45,382 nt of DNA from DASZYF01 sp035545535 (GTDB lineage Bacteria > Actinomycetota > Actinomycetes > Mycobacteriales > CAJCIY01), in contig DASZYF010000012.1 of assembly GCA_035545535.1 (NCBI GenBank), forward strand, positions 1-45,382, written 5' to 3'. Each line of letters opens with the position of its first letter. Position 1 is the first letter of the stretch. The position numbers were made by a program, and so were the translations under genes. This document shows, piece by piece, positions 1 through 7,849 of this stretch. The notes under the pieces are model-generated. The model was given only the letters and a program-made list of their open reading frames with translations, made no database searches and was not told where the DNA came from.

Positions 1-954
1 CGGCACCACCTCGGCCGCTCCACCGGCGGTCTCCACCAGCGCCGGCACGTCGGCGACGACGACCGGCGTGCCGTGGGCCATGGCCTCGACGACCGGCAGC
101 CCGAACCCCTCGTCCCGGCTGGGCACCAGCACGGCGGAGGCCCGCGCGTAGGTCACCGCGAGGTCGGGGTCGTCGAGCCGGCCGAGCGGCTGGACCCGGC
201 CCGGAGCCAGCCCGGCGGACCGCGCGAGCTCGATCGGGTCGATCGCACCCCAGCCGGGCTGGCCGACGAGGAGCAGCGGCAGGTCGGGCGCGCCGGGGGC
301 GGCGAGGGCCGCGATCGCGGTGTCGATGCCCTTGCGCGGCTCGAGCGTCCCGACCAGCAGGAGGTAGCGGTCGGGCAGGCCGAGGCGGAGCGCCCGCACC
401 TCCGCGTCGGCCGGGGGGATGGTGACGGCGTCGGCGGCGCCCTCGCCGATGACGTGCACGCGGGGACCGGTGAGGGCGGGCACGCGCCGGGCCAGCTCGT
501 CGGCGACGGCTCGCGTCGGCACCACGACCGCGTCGGCGTCGGCGGCGATGCGCCGGATGATCGCGCGGTGGAAGCGCACGCTGTGCGGGGTCTGCGTCTC
601 CGGCGCGGTCCACGGCACGGCGTCGTGCACCGCGACGACGAGGGCGGGGCCGCCGCGACGGCGCGGCGGCGCGAGGACGGTGGGGGCGAGCACGACGTCG
701 GCATCACGCGGGCCGGGCCCGAGCCCGCGGGGCCACAGCCGGGCGAGGACGGGTGCGGGCAGGCTCAGGGGGCGCGGCCCTTCGATGCCGTCGATCGCCG
801 CCGCCCCTACGTCGGCGTGCCGCGCGGTCCAGCCGGTGAGCACGTCGCCGGCGTGCTTGCCCGCGGCGAGAGCGGTCGCGAGCTCGCGGGTGAACCGCCC
901 CGTGCCACCGGGGGTCGGGCCCAGCAGCTGCTCGACGAGGACGGCGAGGCGCAC
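1..954 (-). CDS. GT4-family glycosyltransferase, C-terminus beyond window
   Basis: Only the first 318 codons are present; the gene runs off the left edge. It looks like a retaining GT-B glycosyltransferase of family GT4 that adds a sugar from an NDP donor to a lipid-linked or nascent glycan in the cytoplasm. Seen: a donor-site GTLEPRKGID segment near residue 198 and the E-x7-E signature (E282 and E290 in EGFGLPVVEAMAHGTPVV). The GTG start at 954 follows the SpoIID stop by one base, so it is translationally coupled and the last gene seen of a four-gene minus-strand run. Donor and acceptor cannot be named. It resembles the GT4 at 17818-18939 in motif layout. Confidence 0.85.
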   Translation of the reverse strand, partial: MRLAVLVEQLLGPTPGGTGRFTRELATALAAGKHAGDVLTGWTARHADVGAAAIDGIEGPRPLSLPAPVLARLWPRGLGPGPRDADVVLAPTVLAPPRRRGGPALVVAVHDAVPWTAPETQTPHSVRFHRAIIRRIAADADAVVVPTRAVADELARRVPALTGPRVHVIGEGAADAVTIPPADAEVRALRLGLPDRYLLLVGTLEPRKGIDTAIAALAAPGAPDLPLLLVGQPGWGAIDPIELARSAGLAPGRVQPLGRLDDPDLAVTYARASAVLVPSRDEGFGLPVVEAMAHGTPVVVADVPALVETAGGAAEVVP

Positions 955-955
955 G

Positions 956-3082
956 TCAGACCCAACCGACGACGGTGGCGGTGACGACGGTGCCCTTCCG
1001 CGCGACGACGGAGATGCGGCGGTCGCGCTGCGGCAGCACGACGAGCGAGGTCCGGCTCGGCTGCGTCGGCGCGGCGAGCGAGACGGCGGCGCTCGGTGAG
1101 CCGGTGGGGGCGAGCCGCGTCGCGACCGAGGTGGTCACCGCGAGGAGCGCGCCGTGCATCCCGGGTGGCAACGTCAGGCGAGGAAGCCTGAGCGTCACCG
1201 CGTGGCCGGTGGCGGTGACCGTGCCGGTGACGGGGATCGCGAGCCGCAGTCCGGGACCGCTGCCCGCGGCCGCGAGCTTCGTCGTGCCGGCGATGGTGAA
1301 CGACATCGGCGGGCTCGTCGCGTGCACGCGCAGCACACCGGTGGGTCGGGTGCCGACGGGGACCACGCCGCCGGGCGCGATCGCGCCGATGACGCGGACG
1401 CGCACCGCGGCGGTGCCGGCGGTGAGCCGCAGCGTGATGCCGCCCTGGGCGGCGACGCGGACGATGTCGATGCCGCTCGTGCCCGCGCGGTCGGCGACTG
1501 TCGCGAGCGCGACGCGCAGCGCCGGACGGCCGGTCGGTTCACCGGTGAGCACGCCGCCGCCTCGGCCGCGCGCATCGACCGCGAGCACCACGGCGCTCGC
1601 GCCCTGCGGCAGCAGCGCGCCGAGCTGCAACGAGCGCGGAGCGTGCGCGACGAGGCCGGCCCCGCTGGTGGCCAAGACGAGGCGCGGAGGCAGCGGCACG
1701 AGGCCCGGTGCGGTGGGCGCCGGGGTCGGCGGCGGCGACGCGGCGTCCTGGCCGACCGTCCACCACGACGAGCGCAGCCCGTCGCTGTGCGCCGGCCAGC
1801 CATAGGCGTTGCTGATGCCCGTGCCGGTGGTGCTGACCGACGTCGGGTTGCCGTCCGCGTCGGTGCCGTGCAGGACGGCGGTCGTCACCCGGCCGCCCCA
1901 GTCACCGTTGCCGTCCCGCCCGGTCACCTCGAGGGAGGTCAGCGTGCCGACGGCGGGGAACGCCTTCTGCAGCGCTTTCGCGGTGAGCGATGCGCTCCAC
2001 GTGTGGCCGGTGTTCGCGGGGTCCACGCCGTCCCACGGATCCGCGTGCGCGGTGAGGTACGGCTGCCCGCCGGCGACGGTCCACCCGCCGTCGCTCGCAC
2101 TGAACTGGGCGAAGATCGCGGTGCCGCCGTAGGTGCGCACCTGGTGCGCGGTCGCGGCGACCGCCGCGTCGGTGTTCGGCGTCTCGAGCTCGTAGTCGTC
2201 GCCGTCCGCGGCGTACAGGTGCTTGCCGCCGTACGCCTGGCAGGCCGACGTGTCGCAGATGTCGTAGCTCGCCGACGCCGGGTGGTTGATGGCGTAGGCG
2301 GCGTACGAGCGGGCGGCGACCGCCTGCACCTGCAGCGCAGCGGGCAGCCACGACGACGGCGACTCGCGCGGCACGACGCCGCGCACGTAGTCGTCGAGCT
2401 CGAGCGCGTTGACGACGCGTAGGGCGGTGCCGTTGGCGACCGCAGTCATCGTGCCGCGGTAGTCGCGGCTGCTCCCGTCGGTGCCGAGCGTGCGCACGAT
2501 GCCCGCAGCGTCGGCGAAGCGCACCGGGCCGGCCAGTCCCTGCGCGCCGGCGAAGGCGGTCCACGTCGTCCCGTCGAAGGACTGCACGTCGAACGCGGAC
2601 GCGTCGCGCACGATGCGCCAGCGCTGCGGGCCGGCGGGCAGCGTGATCGCGGTCCCCGTGCCGGTGTCGGCGCGGCCGCCGGCGAGGTCGGTGACGGTGA
2701 GGCCGGACGCCGGCCACACGGTCAGTGCGGTGGTGCCGGCCCCCGCGATCGACACCCGGATCGGGCGGGGGCCCGGGGTGGCGGTCTGCGTGCCCGGGTA
2801 GAACGCGTCGAGCATCGCGTTCGCCGTGACGCCCTGCTCCGCGCCGCCCTGCGCGCCCCACTGCGACATGCCGTGCCCATGGCCGTAGCCGTGGCCGGTG
2901 ATGGGGAACGTGCCGTCGTCCGGCACCAGCCACACGGTCGACCCGGCGGCCTTCGCCGCCGCCGGGTGGGCCCTGGGGTGCGACGCCGAGGCGGCAGCGA
3001 ACGAGCCACTGATCGCGACGATGCCGGCCGCCGCCGGGAGCGCCCGGCGCAGGAGGCGCGCGTCACGGCGGCGGGGCGTCAC
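956..3082 (-). CDS. Secreted SpoIID/LytB-domain protein
   Basis: 708 residues. SpoIID-domain proteins are exported and act on peptidoglycan glycan strands (lytic transglycosylase on denuded glycan in Bacillus SpoIID). Seen: a basic N-terminus and hydrophobic stretch near residues 10-32 (signal peptide), the GHGYGHGHGMSQWGAQGG segment at 63-80 typical of actinobacterial SpoIID proteins, and the core motif around 228-262 with E240 in PRESPSSW matching the catalytic Glu position. C276 and C281 could form a disulfide. The last 270 residues or so are a Pro/Ala/Val-rich extracellular extension with beta character and no family I recognise. Start: GTG at 3082, 17 nt after the S53 stop; longer readings run through that gene in another frame. 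Operon with the S53 gene upstream and GT4 downstream. Confidence 0.88.
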   Translation of the reverse strand: MTPRRRDARLLRRALPAAAGIVAISGSFAAASASHPRAHPAAAKAAGSTVWLVPDDGTFPITGHGYGHGHGMSQWGAQGGAEQGVTANAMLDAFYPGTQTATPGPRPIRVSIAGAGTTALTVWPASGLTVTDLAGGRADTGTGTAITLPAGPQRWRIVRDASAFDVQSFDGTTWTAFAGAQGLAGPVRFADAAGIVRTLGTDGSSRDYRGTMTAVANGTALRVVNALELDDYVRGVVPRESPSSWLPAALQVQAVAARSYAAYAINHPASASYDICDTSACQAYGGKHLYAADGDDYELETPNTDAAVAATAHQVRTYGGTAIFAQFSASDGGWTVAGGQPYLTAHADPWDGVDPANTGHTWSASLTAKALQKAFPAVGTLTSLEVTGRDGNGDWGGRVTTAVLHGTDADGNPTSVSTTGTGISNAYGWPAHSDGLRSSWWTVGQDAASPPPTPAPTAPGLVPLPPRLVLATSGAGLVAHAPRSLQLGALLPQGASAVVLAVDARGRGGGVLTGEPTGRPALRVALATVADRAGTSGIDIVRVAAQGGITLRLTAGTAAVRVRVIGAIAPGGVVPVGTRPTGVLRVHATSPPMSFTIAGTTKLAAAGSGPGLRLAIPVTGTVTATGHAVTLRLPRLTLPPGMHGALLAVTTSVATRLAPTGSPSAAVSLAAPTQPSRTSLVVLPQRDRRISVVARKGTVVTATVVGWV

Positions 3083-3099
3083 ACCCCAGGGTAGGTCGG

Positions 3100-4374
3100 C
3101 TAGTCGGTGAACCCGGCCAGCCCGGACGGCGCGCCGACGCCGGTCGGACCGTCCCACCCGCGCCCGGCGCGGCACAGCACCTTCATCGTCCGGCACCGTC
3201 CGTTGGTACCCACCGACACGTCGAAGATGGCCGCATCGCTGCGGTAGAGCGAGGCCGCGGTGTCGCCGGTGCCGCCCGCGAGCGCGTGCAGCGCGGCGAT
3301 GATCGGCGCCGCTGCGGAGGTGCCACCGACGACGAGCCACCCGCCGCCGGGCACGGCATAGGTGTCGCGCACCGCGAGCCCGGTGTCCGGATCCGCGACC
3401 GCCGCGACGTCGGCCACCGATCGCTTGGCACAGCCGTCGTGCTGCCATGCCGGCTTGCCGAACTGCCGCGAGCAGCCGCTGCCGGACCCGCTCCACGCCT
3501 TCTCGGACACGCGCTGGTGCGCGGCGTCGACGACGAGCGTCGTGCCGCCGACCGCGATGACGTCCGGCGCCGAGGCGGGGAACTCCACGCCGTAGCCGTT
3601 GTCCCCGCTCGAGGCGACCATCCAGACGCCCGCGTGCGACCAGGCGCTCGCGACGTCGCGCACCGAGGCCGACTCGCTGCCGCCGTAGCTGTTGCTCACC
3701 GCGACGACACCCGGCCACGCCGCGGCGGTCCGGGCCGCGGTGGCGAGGTCGAGCAGGGAGCTCGAGGTCGCCTCGACCAGCAGGATGCGGCAGTCCGGGC
3801 AGACGGCCGAGACCATGTCGAGGTCGAGCGACGTCTCCTGCGCCCAGCCCGCGTCACGCGGGGGCAGCGCGCTCGACCCGTCCTGGCCGACGATGGTCAG
3901 GCAGCCGTCGCCGGTGCCGCACGCCGGCAGCGCGAACGTCGAGCGGTACGTGGCGAGGTCGGCCGCGGCGTGCGGGTCGTCGAACGCGTCGACGATCGCG
4001 ACGGTGCGGCCGGCGCCGCCGACGGACGGCAGGTCGTACGCGCCGCGCAGGTCGGCCGGGCCGTAGCCCGCGGGCGCGGCGGTGACGAGCGGATGACCGT
4101 TCGGCGTGAGCCGCACGACGGCGTCGCAGTGCGCGTGCCCCTTGCGGGCGTGCGCGCACACGCGGCGGCGCTTGTGGTGCGTGGGCTTCGACGCCGACAC
4201 CGACGCCGACACCGACGCCGACTGGGCGTCGCTCTGCTGCACGACGCGAACCGCCGCGGGTGCGAGCGACGTCGCGGCCGATGGCGTGGTGAGCACCTCG
4301 GCACCGATGGGTGCGGCGAGCGCGGTGGTGAGGACGAGTGCGCGCACGAGCAGCGCGCGACGACGGGGCGGCAC
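3100..4374 (-). CDS. Secreted S53 (sedolisin) family serine-carboxyl peptidase
   Basis: 424 residues. S53 enzymes are secreted, usually acid-active endopeptidases with a Ser-Glu-Asp triad. Seen: signal peptide (about 1-25), a short Ser/Val/Ala repeat (50-62) encoded by a GAC/GCC repeat, a His/Arg/Lys-rich stretch, then the catalytic domain: E180 and D184 (QETSLDLD), oxyanion Asp D258 in SSGDNG, nucleophile S353 in GGTSAAAP. Paired cysteines (152/158, 192/195, 301/315, 394/401) suggest disulfides. No long N-terminal prodomain as in pro-kumamolisin is visible, so the processing is unclear. Start chosen at GTG 4374 because GGAGGT lies 6 nt upstream. 46 nt downstream of the flippase-like gene and 17 nt before the SpoIID gene. 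Confidence 0.9.
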   Translation of the reverse strand: MPPRRRALLVRALVLTTALAAPIGAEVLTTPSAATSLAPAAVRVVQQSDAQSASVSASVSASKPTHHKRRRVCAHARKGHAHCDAVVRLTPNGHPLVTAAPAGYGPADLRGAYDLPSVGGAGRTVAIVDAFDDPHAAADLATYRSTFALPACGTGDGCLTIVGQDGSSALPPRDAGWAQETSLDLDMVSAVCPDCRILLVEATSSSLLDLATAARTAAAWPGVVAVSNSYGGSESASVRDVASAWSHAGVWMVASSGDNGYGVEFPASAPDVIAVGGTTLVVDAAHQRVSEKAWSGSGSGCSRQFGKPAWQHDGCAKRSVADVAAVADPDTGLAVRDTYAVPGGGWLVVGGTSAAAPIIAALHALAGGTGDTAASLYRSDAAIFDVSVGTNGRCRTMKVLCRAGRGWDGPTGVGAPSGLAGFTD

Positions 4375-4420
4375 GATGAGACCTCCGGGACGGCGTGGAC
4401 AGGAGCCGTCACGGTCGCGG

Positions 4421-5440
4421 TCAGAGAGCGCCCGGCGCCGCCATCGGGCCGCCACCTGGGGATGGCGACGGCCGGTGCCGCTGGCCGTCGTCCCCAGGAC
4501 GCGGCCGCAGGACCGCGGCCAGCCCACTCGCGACGAGGTCCACGAACGTCAGCACCAGGCGGCTCACCGCCGCGAGCGCGTAGGCCGCGTGATGGCCGAG
4601 CACCGGCGCGAACGTGCCGTAGAGCACGAGCTCGCGCACCCCACCGCCGGCGGGCGCGAGCGGGACGACGAAGCCCGCGAGCCACGCGAGCGAGAACCCG
4701 CCGATCGAGCGGGCGACCGGTGCGCCGTGGTGGCCGCCGAGGGCCCGGGCCAGCAGCCACGCGTGCACGCCGAGGGCGAGCGAGCCGAAGCACGACCACG
4801 CGAGGGCCCGCAGCAGCGCCGAGCGTGACAACGGTGCGGCGAGCGGCGGGCGCTTCAGCGTTCGCAGCACGCGCTCGACCGCCCACGTCAGCACCGGCGG
4901 GTGCAAGAGCACGAGGACGAGCAGCGCGCCGACGACGAGCAACGCCATCAGAGGGGCCGCGACGTCACCGCTGATGCCGAAGGCCACCGTCGAGACGAGC
5001 AGCGAGCCGGCGAGCGACAGCACCAGTGCGAGCACGCTCGCCGGCAGTGCGCGGTCGCGACGGACACCCTCGCGCTTCACCAGCTCGCCCTGCATGAGGA
5101 CCGGCCACACGCTGCCGGGCATGTACTTGCCCATCTGGCCGATCGCGAAGGCCGTCAGAGCGGTGCGCGGCGGCAGCGTCTCCCCCAGCGCCGAGAGCAG
5201 CGCCCGCCAGCTCATGCCGCCCGCGAGGACCGGCAGCGCCCCGACGATCGCCGCGACCGCGAGGTCGGCCACCGAGAGCCGCCGGAGGTCGCGGTGGACG
5301 TGGTCCCACTGGTCGGCGAGCGAGACGACGGCGATGACGACCAGCACCATCAGGACGCCGACGCGAACCCGGGGCGAGCCGTAGATCCGCTTCGCCAGTG
5401 CGACGGACCGCACGCGCCACGACGCGTGCTGATCGCTCAC
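4421..5440 (-). CDS. LPG-synthase-TM/UPF0104 family integral membrane protein
   Basis: 339 residues, about eight hydrophobic segments. The family (PF03706, lysylphosphatidylglycerol synthase TM region, AglD-like) comprises membrane proteins proposed to act as lipid or lipid-linked sugar flippases. The C-terminal aminoacyl-transferase domain of MprF is absent, so lysyl transfer is not expected. Seen: family-like segments GMSWRALLSALGE, GQMGKYMPGSVWP, and a late GGVRELVLYG. Start: GTG at 5440 with TATCGT 7 nt upstream, consistent with a leaderless message. The divergent GT gene starts only 18 bp away at 5459. First gene of the run flippase-like, S53, SpoIID, GT4. A role in moving a glycan lipid is inference from context. 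Confidence 0.82.
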   Translation of the reverse strand: MSDQHASWRVRSVALAKRIYGSPRVRVGVLMVLVVIAVVSLADQWDHVHRDLRRLSVADLAVAAIVGALPVLAGGMSWRALLSALGETLPPRTALTAFAIGQMGKYMPGSVWPVLMQGELVKREGVRRDRALPASVLALVLSLAGSLLVSTVAFGISGDVAAPLMALLVVGALLVLVLLHPPVLTWAVERVLRTLKRPPLAAPLSRSALLRALAWSCFGSLALGVHAWLLARALGGHHGAPVARSIGGFSLAWLAGFVVPLAPAGGGVRELVLYGTFAPVLGHHAAYALAAVSRLVLTFVDLVASGLAAVLRPRPGDDGQRHRPSPSPGGGPMAAPGAL

Positions 5441-5447
5441 GCGCGCA

Positions 5448-5453
5448 ACGATA
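5448..5453 (-). promoter_or_regulatory. Leaderless-type -10 (TATCGT) of the flippase-like gene
   Basis: TATCGT on the minus strand lies 7 nt before the GTG at 5440. It occupies the 18-bp gap between two divergent start codons. Confidence 0.5.
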
Positions 5454-5458
5454 GGTGG

Positions 5459-6571
5459 ATGCGCGTGCTCGGATTCGGCACCTACGACGCCCGCACGCAT
5501 CCGCGCGTCCGAATTCTCATCGAAGGCTTACGCGCCCACGGCGACGAGGTCGAGGAGTGCAACGTCCCGTTGGGCCTCGACACGGCCGCTCGGGTCAAGA
5601 TGTTGAAGCAGCCCTGGCGGGTGCCGCTCCTGCTGCTGCGGCTGCTGCGGTGCTGGGCGGGGCTCGCCCTGCGCGGACGGCGGGCGGCCCGCCGGTTCGA
5701 CCCGGACGCGATCCTCGTCGGCTACCTCGGGCACTTCGACGTGGTGCTCGCGCGGGTGCTGTTCCCCCGCCGCACCATCGTGCTCGACCACATGATCTCG
5801 GCGGCCGGCACGGCGAAGGACCGCGGGTCGGCGGGCGGGGTCGTCCAGCGACTGCTGCGGATGCTCGACCGCATCGCGACGGGCAGCGCCGACATCGTGG
5901 TCGTGGACACCGACGAGCACGTCGACGCGCTGCCCAACGACGCGGCGCGGGCGAAGGCGGTCGTCGCGCTGATCGGCGCTCCGTCGGAGTGGTTCGCCGT
6001 GCGACCGCCGTCCCACGACGCCGCGCACGACGGCCCGATGACCGCCGCGTTCTTCGGGCTCTACACCCCGCTGCAGGGCGCCGTCACCATCGGCGCCGCT
6101 CTGCCGCTGGTGGGTGACGACGTGGCGGTCACGATGGTCGGGCGCGGTCAGGACCTCGAGGCGACCCGCGCGGCCGCGGAAGGCGCCCGCCACGTCACCT
6201 GGCACGACTGGGTCGAGCCCGAAGACCTGCCGGCGCTCGTCGCCGCGCACGACGTCTGCATCGGGATCGTCGGCACCACCCCGAAGGGCGCGGCGGTCGT
6301 GCCCAACAAGGTGTTCCAGGGCGCGGCGGCGGGCTGCGCGGTCGTCACCAGCGACACCCGCCCGCAGCGCGACCTGCTCGGCGACGCCGCGGTCCTCGTG
6401 CCCGCCGGTGATGCCGCGGCGCTCGCGAAGGCGTTGCTCGACCTCTCCCACGACCGGGAAAGGCTCGCGGAGATGCGCCGCCGCGCGGCCACGCTGGCCG
6501 ACTCCGCCTTCAGCGGCGCCGCCGTCGTGGAACCGTTGCGCGCTGCGCTCGCGAAGGGCAAGAGCGGCTAG
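5459..6571 (+). CDS. Glycosyltransferase, GT-B fold (GT4-like)
   Basis: 370 residues. Predicted cytoplasmic glycosyltransferase. Seen: N-terminal Rossmann strand RVLGFGTYD, a central TAAFFGLYTPLQG strand opening the donor domain, and a C-terminal segment PNKVFQGAAAGCAVVTSD followed by DLLGDAAVLV that matches the GT4 donor-binding end, with the usual E-x7-E replaced by a variant. ATG at 5459 was chosen; a GTG two codons later (5465) is possible. The divergent flippase-like gene begins 18 bp away. One TTA leucine codon lies at 5527-5529, very rare at this GC content. It converges on the GT2 gene across a 247-bp repeat-containing gap. Substrates unknown. Confidence 0.8.
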   Translation: MRVLGFGTYDARTHPRVRILIEGLRAHGDEVEECNVPLGLDTAARVKMLKQPWRVPLLLLRLLRCWAGLALRGRRAARRFDPDAILVGYLGHFDVVLARVLFPRRTIVLDHMISAAGTAKDRGSAGGVVQRLLRMLDRIATGSADIVVVDTDEHVDALPNDAARAKAVVALIGAPSEWFAVRPPSHDAAHDGPMTAAFFGLYTPLQGAVTIGAALPLVGDDVAVTMVGRGQDLEATRAAAEGARHVTWHDWVEPEDLPALVAAHDVCIGIVGTTPKGAAVVPNKVFQGAAAGCAVVTSDTRPQRDLLGDAAVLVPAGDAAALAKALLDLSHDRERLAEMRRRAATLADSAFSGAAVVEPLRAALAKGKSG

Positions 6572-6614
6572 CCAGAAGGGTGCGCAGACAGCCGGGTGGT
6601 GCGGTGCGCGTCAG

Positions 6615-6767
6615 CTCGCTGCCGGCGGAGGTAGTTCGCCGCCGAGGACGAGCAACAGCGTCCGCCTCGTCGCCGGCAGAGGAAGTTCGCCGCTGAGGAC
6701 GAGGCGTGCGCCGAAGCTCGTCGGCAGCGGCGATAGCCCGCGGCGACCCGCCGGCCGAACCCCGCAC
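6615..6767. repeat. Tandem repeat, 51-bp period, three units
   Basis: Units begin at 6615, 6666 and 6717, exactly 51 bp apart. The first 38 bases of units 1 and 2 differ at only 5 positions; unit 3 is more diverged. Unit 2 begins CTCGTC (6666-6671) and its conserved part ends GACGAG (6698-6703), an inverted pair, with CGGC/GCCG nested inside. It lies in the 247-bp gap between convergent glycosyltransferase genes. Because 51 is a multiple of 3, all frames give 17-residue repeats, which creates misleading short ORFs. It could be a terminator or a REP-like repeat. Confidence 0.75.
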
Positions 6768-6818
6768 CCACCTCGTCAGCCGCCTTCGACGCTCGTGCGC
6801 GTCAGCGCACGGCGTCGA

Positions 6819-7754
6819 TCACACGGCGTCGCGACTTCGGACGATGAGGTCGGCGAGCAGGGCCACCGCGGCGATGATGAGCCCGGTCACGAGCAGGAGC
6901 AACGTGTTGATGGCGATGCGCACCGGGTGCGCGATCACGTCGTAGACGAACTTCACCAGGCCGATGCCCACGAGCGACAACGCGATCGGCATGAGCACCT
7001 TGATCGGGTTGAAGTACATGACCATCCGCAGCACCTGGAGGATGTAGCGGTAGGCGTCGCGGACGAACTTGAACTTGCTCTTGCCGGCGCGCTTCGCGTA
7101 GTCGATCGGCAGGTACACGATCTCGTGCTGGTTCGACAGGAAGCTCACCGTCAGCGTCGTGACGCAGGAGAACCCGGGGGGCAGCAGCCGCAGGTAGGGC
7201 AGCGAGACGTCCCGGCGGAACGCGCGCAGGCCGGAGTTGAGGTCGGGGATCTTGACGCCCGTGAGGATCTGCGCGATCTGGCGGATGGTCCACTTCGCCG
7301 GCACGCGGAGGAACTTGTAGGTCCCTTCCTCGGTGGTGCGGGCGCCGACGACCTGGTCGATGCCGGGGTCGTCGTCGAGCGCGGCGATGAACTCGGGGAT
7401 GCGCTCGTTCGGGTAGGTCATGTCGGCGTCGGTCCACACCACGATCTCGCCGCGGGCATCGCGGGTGCCGACGCGCCGCACGGTGCCGGAGCCCTGGTTG
7501 CGGTGGAAGGCGACGACCCGCACGTGCTCGTAGGTGCGCTCCGCCTCGCGGATGACCGCCAGCGTGTTGTCCGTGCTCTTGTCGTCGTAGCAGACGAGCT
7601 CGTAGGTGTACTCGCTCGCGTCCATCGCGGCGGTGATGCGCTCGATCTCGAGCAGCACGTGGTCCTGCTCGTTGAAGCAGGGAAGGATGATGCTGACCCG
7701 GGGGGCACCGGTCACTCGGACCGGCGCGAGCGTCGTCGCTTGGGCGCGTGCCAC
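6819..7754 (-). CDS. Membrane-anchored GT2 glycosyltransferase (GtrB/DPM-like)
   Basis: 311 residues. GT-A fold GT2 enzymes of this type transfer a sugar from an NDP donor to polyprenyl phosphate at the inner membrane face. Seen: VSIILPCFNEQDH at the N-terminus, DDKSTDNT, the DxD motif in WTDADMTYP, a LNSGLRAFRR segment typical of DPM/GtrB proteins, and two C-terminal hydrophobic helices, as in GtrB. Start: GTG at 7754, with TAGGAT 8 nt upstream; the upstream in-frame extension has no family character. The GtrA-family protein at 38659 would be a logical flippase partner but is 31 kb away. The sugar is unknown. Confidence 0.87.
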   Translation of the reverse strand: MARAQATTLAPVRVTGAPRVSIILPCFNEQDHVLLEIERITAAMDASEYTYELVCYDDKSTDNTLAVIREAERTYEHVRVVAFHRNQGSGTVRRVGTRDARGEIVVWTDADMTYPNERIPEFIAALDDDPGIDQVVGARTTEEGTYKFLRVPAKWTIRQIAQILTGVKIPDLNSGLRAFRRDVSLPYLRLLPPGFSCVTTLTVSFLSNQHEIVYLPIDYAKRAGKSKFKFVRDAYRYILQVLRMVMYFNPIKVLMPIALSLVGIGLVKFVYDVIAHPVRIAINTLLLLVTGLIIAAVALLADLIVRSRDAV

Positions 7755-7762
7755 GGAGCCAG

Positions 7763-7768
7763 ATCCTA
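7763..7768 (-). promoter_or_regulatory. Leaderless-type -10 (TAGGAT) of the GT2 gene
   Basis: TAGGAT, 8 nt before GTG 7754, in the 95-bp divergent gap shared with the acyltransferase gene. Confidence 0.55.
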
Positions 7769-7835
7769 AGTGGCGGTGACAGGTGCTCTCGCCGCCGGCG
7801 GCGGCGGAACAGCGGGCCACCGCCTGTGGCGGGGC

Positions 7836-7841
7836 TAGGTT
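7836..7841 (+). promoter_or_regulatory. Leaderless-type -10 (TAGGTT) of the acyltransferase gene
   Basis: TAGGTT, 8 nt before GTG 7850. Confidence 0.55.
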
Positions 7842-7849
7842 TCCTGACC

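Noticed and set aside
73..984. Long plus-strand ORF over the first glycosyltransferase
   Set aside because: Arg/Gly/Asp-rich shadow of the minus-strand GT4; the minus frame carries the conserved motifs and is open throughout.
3082..3718. N-terminal extension of the SpoIID ORF
   Set aside because: It would overlap the S53 gene in another frame; the signal peptide begins at GTG 3082.
4188..4221. GAC/GCC hexamer repeats as a possible regulatory repeat
   Set aside because: They are in frame and encode the Ser/Val/Ala repeat of the S53 propeptide region.
6568..6771. 67-residue minus-strand ORF with 17-residue repeats
   Set aside because: Repeats appear in several frames because the DNA repeat period is 51; Cys/Arg-rich, no RBS, no codon bias.
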